Origin: Brevundimonas sp.
GTDB taxonomy: Bacteria > Pseudomonadota > Alphaproteobacteria > Caulobacterales > Caulobacteraceae
NCBI GenBank assembly: GCA_024711185.1
Contig: JANJTI010000039.1
Coordinates: 1-6,379 of the forward strand
Length of the DNA stretch: 6,379 nucleotides
Direction of reading: 5' to 3'
This document shows positions 1 through 6,246 of the stretch, one piece after another; positions within the stretch are counted from its first letter, which is position 1, and every line of letters begins with the position of its first letter. A program made the position numbers and the translations under genes. The notes beneath the pieces were generated by a model. The model was given only the letters and a program-made list of their open reading frames with translations. It ran no database searches and was not told the origin of the DNA.

Positions 1-1344
1 GAGGTCGACCTGCTCGTGAACGCGACGAACGACGTGTGGTTCGCGGGCACGCAGGGCCCCGGGCTCCACGCGATGATCCTGCGGGACATCGAGGCGCCGG
101 CGGCGGCCGAACGGCTGGCCGAACTGGTCAGCCACATGGCCGACGAACTGAACCGCGCGCACAACGCCAACAGCTCGGTGCCGGCGCCGACCAGCCTCAC
201 GGGACGGAACGTCGGACAGACTCTGGAGAGCGCGCTTTCAGGATTCACCGGCCAGACGACGATCGCTGTCACCAACGCCGCCGGCGTCATCCAGACGCGG
301 GCGGACATCGTCTTCAGCGGCGCGACCATGACGATCAACGGCGTCGCGGCGACGCCGGCGAACTTCCTGACCGTGCTCAACGCCCAGCTGGGCGGTTCGG
401 CGACGGCGAGCTTCGCCGACGGACGTCTGAGCCTGACGGCTACCGGGACCAACGGGATCGCCATCGCCGACGACGCGGCCTCGCCCTCCGACAAGGCCGG
501 AAGGGGGTTCTCCCACTATTTCGGCCTCAACGACCTGATCACCACGGACCGGCCGGCGATCTACGATACGGGACTGACGCTGGCGTCTCCCCACGGCTTC
601 ACCGCCGGGGAGACCCTGACCCTGCGCTTTACCGGTCAGAGCGGCTCGACCCTCCGTGACCTGCAGGTGGCGATCCCCGCCGGGGGGACCGTCGGCGATC
701 TGATCGCAGCGCTGAACGATCCCGCGAGCGGCGTCGGCCGGTTCGGGACCTTCTCCCTGGCGGCGGATGGAACGCTGTCGTTCAAGGGCAACGGAGACGC
801 CGCGCCGGCAATGTCGGTGCTGGAGGACCGCACCACCCAGGTTCCTTCGGGCGTTTCGGTGACGGAGCTGTTCGGAATCGGCGGCGGTGTGCGGGCGTCG
901 CGCGCAGACGGCTTCGCCTTGCGCACGGATATCAGGCAGAGCCCGGGCCGGCTGGCCCTGGCGCAACTGAATCTGGCCGCCGGCCCCGGCGTGTCAGCCC
1001 TGAGTTCGGGCGACGGACGCGGCGCTCTTCTGCTGGCCGACGCCGGCGAGCGCGCCGCCCGCTTCCAGGCCGCCGGCGGCGCGGCGGGAGGAACCCTCTC
1101 GGTGTCCCGCTACGCCTCGGAACTGTCGGGCGAGATCGGCGGACGCGCCGCCGCCGCCAAGACCCGGGCCCAGTCCGCCGGCGCCCTCTACACCGAGGCC
1201 GCCGCCCGCCGGACGGCGCAGGAAGGCGTCAATCTGGACGAGGAACTGGTCCTGATGACCACCTACCAGCAGGCGTTCAACGCGTCTGCCCGGCTGATCC
1301 AGGCGGTCAAGGACATGTACGACACGTTGCTGGGGATGACCTGA
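1..1344 (+). CDS. flgK: Flagellar hook-associated protein 1 (FlgK), 3' part
   Basis: FlgK, with FlgL, forms the junction between flagellar hook and filament; it is exported by the flagellar type III apparatus. The frame is open from the first base of the window, so the N-terminus is missing and the GTG at 16 is not a real start; 447 codons plus a TGA at 1342-1344 are present. Near the start the segment LRDIEAPAAAERLAELVSHM followed by ADELNRAHNANS is typical of FlgK after its N-terminal helical region. A variable, beta-rich Gly/Thr/Ala-rich middle follows. The C-terminus (about 1225-1335) has the flagellar rod/hook signature GVNLDEELVLMTTYQQAFNA and then SARLIQAVKDMYDTLL, the terminal coiled-coil helix shared by FlgK, FlgE and FlgG. 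The signature plus the following flgL gene favours FlgK over the other rod/hook proteins. Its stop overlaps the flgL start by one base, implying translational coupling. Confidence 0.93.
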   Translation, partial: EVDLLVNATNDVWFAGTQGPGLHAMILRDIEAPAAAERLAELVSHMADELNRAHNANSSVPAPTSLTGRNVGQTLESALSGFTGQTTIAVTNAAGVIQTRADIVFSGATMTINGVAATPANFLTVLNAQLGGSATASFADGRLSLTATGTNGIAIADDAASPSDKAGRGFSHYFGLNDLITTDRPAIYDTGLTLASPHGFTAGETLTLRFTGQSGSTLRDLQVAIPAGGTVGDLIAALNDPASGVGRFGTFSLAADGTLSFKGNGDAAPAMSVLEDRTTQVPSGVSVTELFGIGGGVRASRADGFALRTDIRQSPGRLALAQLNLAAGPGVSALSSGDGRGALLLADAGERAARFQAAGGAAGGTLSVSRYASELSGEIGGRAAAAKTRAQSAGALYTEAAARRTAQEGVNLDEELVLMTTYQQAFNASARLIQAVKDMYDTLLGMT

Positions 1345-2270
1345 TGACCCGCGTCGCGACCTTCGGAAACTACCAGTCGGCCCTGCTGGACCTGATGGCG
1401 GCCCAGACCCGTGCGGCCGAGGCGCAGACACGCGTTTCGACCCAGAAGAACGCCACCGATCTGACGGGTTTCGGCCGCCAGTCCGAAACCCTGACGGCGC
1501 TGAAGGGCGCCCAGAGCCGGATCCAGGGTTTCATCGATACCGGGGAGGCGGTGTCGGCGCGGCTCACGACCCAGGATCTCGCCCTCAACCAGATCGGAGA
1601 CGGCGTCGCGGGCCTGAGGTCGGCCATCGGCAGCGTGCTGGCCACCGACTCGGTCGGATCCCTGATGCTGGAACTGGAGGGGCATTTCCAGACCATCCGC
1701 GGCGGTCTGAACATGCGCCACCACGGCAGCTATCTGTTCTCCGGAGCCAAGATCAACACGGCGCCGGTGGCGGCGGCCAACCTGACCGAACTGGCGGCGG
1801 AGCCGACCGTCGCGGACGTGTTCAGCAACGACACGCTGAAAACCGTCAGCCGCGTGGCCGAAGGCACGATGCTGGAGACCGGCTTCCTCGCGGACGACGT
1901 CGGCGCGGAGGTCATGTCCATCCTGCGCGACATCCACGCCTACCATACCGGACCGTCCGGGCCCCTGACGGGGAAGGCGACGGAGGCCCAGAAGGCCTTT
2001 CTCACCACCCAGCTGTCGCGGCTCGAGCAGGCCGCCAACGGGGTGATCGGCAAGACCGCGCGCACCGGGTCGATGGCGAACCAGATCGAGGACATCAACG
2101 TCGGTCACAAGGCGCAGCTGATTTCCCTCGACGAACTGGTCGCCAAGCGCACGGATGCCGACATGGCCAAGGCGGTGACCGACCTGCAGCTGTCGCAGGT
2201 GGCGATCCAGGCTTCGGCGCAGGTGATCGCCCAGCTTCGCCAGGTGTCGCTGCTCAACTACCTGCGCTGA
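1344..2270 (+). CDS. flgL: Flagellar hook-associated protein 3 (FlgL), flagellin-like
   Basis: FlgL is the second hook-filament junction protein and seats the first flagellin subunits. The 308-residue product has the flagellin-type layout: an N-terminal helical coil (residues 1-130, with NYQSALLDLMAAQTRAAEAQ and then VSTQKNATDLTGFGRQSETL), a short variable outer part (about 130-200, including the SYLFSGAKINTAP stretch usual in FlgL), and a C-terminal helix (about 255-308, ADMAKAVTDLQLSQVAIQAS ending in SLLNYLR). Length is within the usual range for FlgL and shorter than most filament flagellins. The ATG at 1344 overlaps the flgK stop as TGATG, and a GGGG run about eight bases upstream may act as a ribosome binding site. 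The position directly after flgK is the conserved flgKL order. A minor flagellin is the alternative, made unlikely by this linkage. Confidence 0.92.
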   Translation: MTRVATFGNYQSALLDLMAAQTRAAEAQTRVSTQKNATDLTGFGRQSETLTALKGAQSRIQGFIDTGEAVSARLTTQDLALNQIGDGVAGLRSAIGSVLATDSVGSLMLELEGHFQTIRGGLNMRHHGSYLFSGAKINTAPVAAANLTELAAEPTVADVFSNDTLKTVSRVAEGTMLETGFLADDVGAEVMSILRDIHAYHTGPSGPLTGKATEAQKAFLTTQLSRLEQAANGVIGKTARTGSMANQIEDINVGHKAQLISLDELVAKRTDADMAKAVTDLQLSQVAIQASAQVIAQLRQVSLLNYLR

Positions 2271-2298
2271 CGCGACAATCCGCCCACAACAGCGACGC

Positions 2299-2337
2299 TG
2301 GACGCACCTTCCCGGGAGGGAACATAATGCGAACAAA
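2299..2337 (+). promoter_or_regulatory. Candidate promoter of the radical SAM-udgX operon, probably leaderless
   Basis: The 66-base gap after flgL contains TGGACGC at 2299-2305, one mismatch from the TTGACGS -35 element described for Caulobacter housekeeping promoters. CATAAT at 2323-2328 is one mismatch from TATAAT, with an 18-base spacer. Initiation about seven bases downstream of the -10 would fall at 2335-2337, i.e. on or next to the A of the ATG at 2337, giving a leaderless mRNA. This fits the absence of a Shine-Dalgarno sequence at a workable distance from that ATG. The motifs are seen directly; promoter activity and the start site are inferred. Confidence 0.5.
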
Positions 2338-2350
2338 TGGCGCAGCTTGA
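2315..2350 (+). other. Possible 7-codon leader ORF with strong Shine-Dalgarno, out of frame with the radical SAM start
   Basis: GGAGGG at 2315-2320 lies six bases upstream of an ATG at 2327, ideal Shine-Dalgarno spacing. That ATG opens a seven-codon frame (MRTNGAA) ending at the TGA at 2348-2350, overlapping the real start at 2337 in another frame. If transcription begins upstream of 2315, ribosomes would load here and could reinitiate backwards onto 2337. If the transcript is leaderless this element is silent and the GGAGGG is incidental. No direct evidence separates the two. Confidence 0.2.
2320..2334 (+). promoter_or_regulatory. LexA/SOS box (GAAC-N7-GAAC)
   Basis: GAAC at 2320-2323 and GAAC at 2331-2334 are separated by exactly seven bases. 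Read on the other strand this is GTTC-N7-GTTC, the direct-repeat operator recognised by LexA in alphaproteobacteria such as Rhodobacter, rhizobia and Caulobacter. It covers the candidate -10 element and ends two bases before the start codon, so bound LexA would block RNA polymerase. The downstream genes are DNA-repair-type proteins, which makes SOS control functionally sensible. The match is exact in all eight specified bases. Confidence 0.78.
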
Positions 2351-3578
2351 TCTCCGACGTAAACTCTCGATCCTCGCGGACGCGGCCAAGTACGACGCCT
2401 CGTGCGCCTCGTCCGGCACGTCGAAACGGGACTCGTCATCGGGCCGGGGCATCGGCTCTACCGAGGGCATGGGCATCTGCCACGCCTACACGCCGGACGG
2501 ACGGTGCGTATCGCTGCTGAAGATCCTGCTGACTAATTTCTGCATCTACGATTGCGCCTACTGCATCAACCGGGCGTCCTCGAACGTGGAGCGGGCGCGG
2601 TTCAGCGTCGACGAGGTGGTGCGGCTGACGCTGGAGTTCTACCGGCGCAACTACATTGAGGGGCTGTTCCTGTCCTCGGGCATCATCCGCTCGGGCGACT
2701 ACACCATGGAGCAACTGGTGCGGGTGGCCCGCACGCTGCGTGAGGACCATGATTTCCGCGGCTACATCCATCTGAAGCTGATCCCCGAGGCCGATCCGAA
2801 GCTGGTCGAGGAGGCCGGCCTCTACGCGGATCGTCTGTCGGCCAATATCGAGCTGCCGCGCGACGAGGCGCTGCAGCGGCTGGCCCCGCAGAAGGACGTC
2901 GGCGTCATCAAGAAGGCCATGGGGCAGGTCCGCCTCAAGGTCGAGGCGGCGAAGCCGGAAAGGCGGGATCGGGCCAAGCCGCCCCGCTTCGCGCCGGCGG
3001 GGCAGAGCACCCAGCTGATCGTGGGCGCCGACGGCGCCCCCGACACGGAGATCCTGCAGCGCAGCGCTTCGCTGTACGGCGGCTACGGCCTGCGCCGGGT
3101 CTACTATTCCGCCTTCAGCCCCATTCCCGACTCCTCGGCCGCCCTGCCGCTGCAGAAGCCGCCGCTGATGCGCGAGCACCGGCTGTACCAGGCCGACTGG
3201 CTGATGCGCTTCTATGGCTTCTCGGCGCCCGAGATCGGCGAGGGGGCGACGGGCGGGATGCTCGACCTGGCGGTCGATCCCAAGCTGGCCTGGGCGCTGA
3301 ACCGGCGCGAGCTGTTCCCGGTCGACGTCAACAGGGCCGGCCGCGAGATGCTGCTCCGCGTGCCAGGGCTGGGGGTGAAGTCGGTGGACCGCATCCTCTC
3401 GGTGCGCCGCTACCGCACCCTGCGGTTGGAGGACGTGGCGCGGCTGTGCCGGGGCCTCGACAAGGTGCGGCCGTTCATCGTCGCCCTGGACTGGACGCCG
3501 GGCGGCCTCACCGATGCGGCTGACCTGCGGGCGCGGCTGGCGCCGGAGCCGGCTCCGGTGCAGCTGAGCCTGTTCTGA
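2337..3578 (+). CDS. Putative DNA modification/repair radical SAM protein (UDG-linked family) with C-terminal clamp-binding motif
   Basis: The 413-residue protein belongs to the radical SAM family that travels with uracil-DNA glycosylase-like genes (rSAM_link_UDG type, TIGR03916); its reaction is not known to me. The SAM/4Fe-4S motif CxxxCxxC is C69, C73, C76 in TNFCIYDCAYCINR. Before it lie AKYDASCASSG (C23) and GICHAYTPDGRC (C48, C57), which may bind further metal. NYIEGLFLSSGI and GQSTQLIVGADG are also in keeping with this family. Residues about 330-365 (DVNRAGREMLLRVPGLGVKS) are helix-hairpin-helix DNA-binding motifs, as in ComEA. The last five residues, QLSLF (409-413), match the beta-clamp pentapeptide. 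The start is well constrained: TAA at 2325-2327 is in frame upstream and no other start codon lies between it and 2337, while the next in-frame ATG would lose conserved sequence. An SOS box precedes it, and its stop overlaps the next start by one base. Confidence 0.9.
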   Translation: MAQLDLRRKLSILADAAKYDASCASSGTSKRDSSSGRGIGSTEGMGICHAYTPDGRCVSLLKILLTNFCIYDCAYCINRASSNVERARFSVDEVVRLTLEFYRRNYIEGLFLSSGIIRSGDYTMEQLVRVARTLREDHDFRGYIHLKLIPEADPKLVEEAGLYADRLSANIELPRDEALQRLAPQKDVGVIKKAMGQVRLKVEAAKPERRDRAKPPRFAPAGQSTQLIVGADGAPDTEILQRSASLYGGYGLRRVYYSAFSPIPDSSAALPLQKPPLMREHRLYQADWLMRFYGFSAPEIGEGATGGMLDLAVDPKLAWALNRRELFPVDVNRAGREMLLRVPGLGVKSVDRILSVRRYRTLRLEDVARLCRGLDKVRPFIVALDWTPGGLTDAADLRARLAPEPAPVQLSLF

Positions 3579-5014
3579 TGGCGGTGGCGACGCTGGCGGG
3601 GGAGACCGATTTCGACGGCTGGCGAAGGGCGGCGCGCGCCTTTCGCGAGGCCGGGGTGGCGCCGGCGGAGGCGCGGTTCGTCGTCGGCGGAAGCGGGCAA
3701 AGCGGGCTGTTCGACGCCGCCGCGCCGCCGCCGCCGGCGGCCGAGCCGGCCTTCTCGGTCCCCCGGGCTTTCGTGGATACGGCGCAGGCGGTGGTTCTGC
3801 ATCGCTCGGACGACCGCTTCGACCTGCTGTACCGGCTGCTGTGGCGGCTGCGGGACGAACCGGAGCTGATGCGGGTGGTTTCGGACCGCGACGTCGCCGA
3901 CGCGCTGGAGCGGGCGAAGAACGTCTCGCGCGCCAGCCACAAGATGAAGGCCTTCGTCCGCTTCCGGCAGGTGGAGGACGACCGGGGCGAGGCGTGGATC
4001 GCCTGGTTCGAGCCCGCGCACCGGGTGCTGGAGACGACCGCGCCCTTCTTCGCGCGACGCTTCGCGACCATGCGGTGGTCGATCCTGACGCCTGACGGGG
4101 CCGCGCACTGGGACGGGGCGGCCCTGGACTTCGGCCCGCCGGCCACGCGCGACATGGCTCCCGCCGAGGACGAGATGGAGGAGTTCTGGCGCACCTACTA
4201 CGCCTCGACCTTCAATCCGGCGCGGCTGAAGACGCAGGCCATGCGGGCCGAGATGCCGAAGCGGTACTGGAAGAACCTGCCCGAGGCGGCGCTGATCCCG
4301 GAACTGGTGGCGCAGTCGGCGGTTCGAACCGAAGCCATGGTCGCCGCCCCCGCCCCCGCCCCGAACCGGCGTCTGGAGAAGACGCTGTCGCGCCTCGCCC
4401 GGGACGCCAGCTTCGACGAAGGCTTCGTCCCGTCGACCCTGCAGGAGCTCGATGTGGCCGTGCAGGCATGCCGCCGCTGCCCGCTTTGGCGGGACGCCAC
4501 CCAGGGTGTCTGCGGGACCGGTCCAAGGAAGGCGCGGTTGATGATCGTGGGCGAGCAGCCGGGCGAGCAGGAGGATCTGGCCGGACGACCTTTCGTCGGT
4601 CCGGCGGGCAAGGTGCTGGATGCGGCGCTGGACGAGGCCGGCATCGACCGGGACGATGTCTTCGTCACCAACGCGGTCAAGCACTTCAAGCATGAGCCGC
4701 TGGGCAAGCGTCGGCTGCACAGGACGCCGAACGCCGCCGAGGTCAGCGCCTGCCGCTGGTGGCTGGACGCGGAGCGGCGGCTGGTGCGGCCCAGGGTCAT
4801 CCTCGCCATGGGAGCGACAGCGGGGCTGGGCGTGCTCGGGCGCAAGCCGGCGGTGACCAAGGAGCGCGGACGGCCGATCGCCCTCGGGGACGGCGCAGCC
4901 GCCCTGCTGACCGTGCACCCGTCCTATCTGCTGCGCCTTCCCGATGCGGCGGCGAAAGCGGCGGAGCGGGCGCGGTTCGTCGCCGACCTGAAGCAGGCGC
5001 GATCGCTGCTCTGA
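3578..5014 (+). CDS. udgX: DUF4130 domain-UdgX uracil-DNA glycosylase fusion protein
   Basis: The 478-residue protein joins two domains. Residues about 1-250 resemble the DUF4130 family linked to radical SAM genes (TIGR03915), e.g. FDLLYRLLWRLRDEPELM, SRASHKMKAFVRFRQ and FWRTYYASTFNPARLKTQAM; its function is unknown. A Pro/Ala linker (about 254-265) leads to a family-4-like uracil-DNA glycosylase domain (about 285-475). It has the uracil-pocket motif GEQPGEQED (325-333) and HPSYLLR (H447). The KRRLH loop (377-381) is specific to UdgX; in Mycobacterium smegmatis UdgX the matching histidine (His109) forms a covalent bond with the DNA abasic site after uracil release, so H381 is the predicted equivalent. 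C298, C301 and C392, plus H369 where classical family 4 has cysteine, are positioned for a 4Fe-4S cluster. The ATG overlaps the radical SAM stop (TGATG) with no clear ribosome binding site, so translation is probably coupled and SOS-controlled. Confidence 0.92.
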   Translation: MAVATLAGETDFDGWRRAARAFREAGVAPAEARFVVGGSGQSGLFDAAAPPPPAAEPAFSVPRAFVDTAQAVVLHRSDDRFDLLYRLLWRLRDEPELMRVVSDRDVADALERAKNVSRASHKMKAFVRFRQVEDDRGEAWIAWFEPAHRVLETTAPFFARRFATMRWSILTPDGAAHWDGAALDFGPPATRDMAPAEDEMEEFWRTYYASTFNPARLKTQAMRAEMPKRYWKNLPEAALIPELVAQSAVRTEAMVAAPAPAPNRRLEKTLSRLARDASFDEGFVPSTLQELDVAVQACRRCPLWRDATQGVCGTGPRKARLMIVGEQPGEQEDLAGRPFVGPAGKVLDAALDEAGIDRDDVFVTNAVKHFKHEPLGKRRLHRTPNAAEVSACRWWLDAERRLVRPRVILAMGATAGLGVLGRKPAVTKERGRPIALGDGAAALLTVHPSYLLRLPDAAAKAAERARFVADLKQARSLL

Positions 5015-5130
5015 CGCCGGATCGTCAAACCGTGGCTGAACGAATACGCAACGGCGGCGTTGTGCTGGACGCCGCAGCTTTGCCGTTTCTCCGGCATAGG
5101 CAAGGCGAACGGCGCAATCTAGGTAGGGGC
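5015..5130. other. Intergenic gap between udgX and the mla-type operon
   Basis: This 116-base gap probably carries the start signals of the transporter operon, but none is convincing. Two small hairpins can be drawn: 5047-5064 (CAACG/CGTTG stem, extended by a wobble and a C-G pair) and 5081-5096 (TGCCG/CGGCA, six-base loop). Neither is followed by a T run, so neither is a good intrinsic terminator. A TAGG at 5120-5123, seven bases before the ATG at 5131, is the best ribosome-binding candidate. Read-through from udgX cannot be excluded. Confidence 0.4.
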
Positions 5131-6246
5131 ATGGCCGCAGCGGGTTTCGAAATCGACGAGGGCGGGCCGGACCTGACCCTGCGTCTGACCGGCGACTGGA
5201 CCGCGACCCAGCTGGGCCGGATATCCCAGGAACTGGACCGCCGGCTGGAGCAGCGCTGCGTCGGGGCGGTCGACCTTTCGCACATGGGCCGGTTCGACAC
5301 GGCCGGCGCCCTGGCGCTGGTGAAGGCGAGCAATTGCGTGCTGCCCAAGAGCGCATGGGCCGAGCGTCCGGAGGCCGGGCGCATCTACGCCATGGTCGAG
5401 AAGCTGGAACGGGAAAGCGCAGCCCCGCCGCCGCGCGCGCCCGGGTGGGTGCGTGGCTTCGCCAAGGTCGGGCGCGGGGTCCAGGATATCGCGGCGGAGA
5501 CGACGCTGTCGCTCGCCTTCCTCGGCCGCCTGATCACCGCCAGCGGCTCGGCGCTCAAGCACCCGGGTCGCATCCGCTGGCCGGCCTGGGTGAGCCAGAC
5601 CGAGCGCGCCGGCCTCGACGCTCTGCCGATCGTGGCCGTGACCAGTTTCTTCATCGGGGCCGTCGTGGCCTTCATCGGGGCCGACCTGCTCAGCCAGTTC
5701 GGCTTCGACGTCTTCGCCGTGGAGCTGATCGCCATCTCGGTGCTGCGCGAGTTCGCCGTCGTCATCACCGCCGTCCTGCTGGCGGGCCGTTCCGCCTCCT
5801 CGTTCGCGGCGGAGGTCGGGTCGATGAAGATGAACCAGGAGATCGACGCCATGCGGGTGATGGGCGTCGATCCGTTCCAGGCGCTGGTCATCCCGCGGCT
5901 CGCGGCGCTGCTGGTCATGCTGCCGTTGCTGACCTTCGTGGCGATGATCACCGGCCTGCTGGGGGGGCTGCTGGTCGCCTGGTCCCAGCTGTCGCTCGGT
6001 CCGGCCTTCTTCATCCAGCGCATGGTCGACATCCAGGACATCGGCAATCACCTGTTCGTCGGCCTGTCCAAGGCGCCGGTGTTCGCCATCGTCGTCGCCG
6101 GGATCGGCTGCCGCCAGGGCATGGCCGTGGCCGGGGACGTCGACAGCCTCGGACGACGGGTCACCGCGGCGGTGGTGCAGGCCATCTTCGCCATCATCCT
6201 GCTGGACGCCCTGTTCGCCATGACCTTCCTGGAGCTCGGCATATGA
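5131..6246 (+). CDS. MlaE-type ABC transporter permease with N-terminal STAS (MlaB-like) domain
   Basis: The 371-residue protein is predicted to be the inner-membrane permease of an Mla-type phospholipid transporter. Residues about 5-95 form a STAS domain (LTLRLTGDWTATQL, then VDLSHMGRFDTAGALAL with the conserved D56-T57-x-G), the role played by separate MlaB in E. coli. Residues about 110-371 are the MlaE permease (COG0767 type), with hydrophobic segments near 164-186, 196-218, 256-287, 312-330 and 345-368. The family's central loop is at about 205-248 (LREFAVVITAVLLAGRSASS, then AAEVGSMKMNQEIDAMRVMG), the part that contacts the ATPase. The ATG at 5131 was chosen because STAS similarity begins just after it; an in-frame GTG at 5062 would add 23 residues of non-domain-like sequence. 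The stop overlaps the next gene by four bases (ATGA), typical of a permease-ATPase operon. Confidence 0.9.
   Translation: MAAAGFEIDEGGPDLTLRLTGDWTATQLGRISQELDRRLEQRCVGAVDLSHMGRFDTAGALALVKASNCVLPKSAWAERPEAGRIYAMVEKLERESAAPPPRAPGWVRGFAKVGRGVQDIAAETTLSLAFLGRLITASGSALKHPGRIRWPAWVSQTERAGLDALPIVAVTSFFIGAVVAFIGADLLSQFGFDVFAVELIAISVLREFAVVITAVLLAGRSASSFAAEVGSMKMNQEIDAMRVMGVDPFQALVIPRLAALLVMLPLLTFVAMITGLLGGLLVAWSQLSLGPAFFIQRMVDIQDIGNHLFVGLSKAPVFAIVVAGIGCRQGMAVAGDVDSLGRRVTAAVVQAIFAIILLDALFAMTFLELGI

Noticed and set aside
16..18. GTG at 16 as a start codon for a short FlgK-like protein
   Set aside because: The frame is open through the window's first base and the sequence begins in mid-FlgK, so this is an internal valine of a truncated gene.
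2310..2317. TCCCGGGA palindrome between flgL and the radical SAM gene as a terminator or operator
   Set aside because: Only eight bases, no loop and no T run; it cannot form a terminator hairpin. It overlaps the GGAGGG purine run, which explains half of it.
4321..4330. GGTTCGAACC perfect palindrome inside udgX
   Set aside because: It lies in coding sequence just before the inter-domain linker and lacks the spacing of an alphaproteobacterial LexA box; a single 10-base palindrome has no supported role.
5038..5052. GAAC-N7-CAAC, resembling a second LexA box upstream of the transporter operon
   Set aside because: One of the eight specified bases is wrong, no promoter element is overlapped convincingly, and the transporter genes have no evident link to DNA damage. 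Chance occurrence is likely.
5047..5064. CAACG-GCGG-CGTTG hairpin after udgX as an intrinsic terminator
   Set aside because: Short stem, no following T tract; called only as part of the intergenic description.
4759..5130. Upstream extension of the STAS-permease frame into udgX
   Set aside because: The frame happens to stay open, but the extra 124 residues are Arg/Gly/Ala-rich and overlap the conserved UdgX domain. STAS similarity starts just after the ATG at 5131.
3410..5356. A very long open frame on the minus strand opposite the radical SAM and udgX genes
   Set aside because: It is Arg/Pro/Gly-rich low-complexity sequence without recognisable motifs, as expected opposite GC-rich codons, and it lies opposite two well-supported genes on the + strand.
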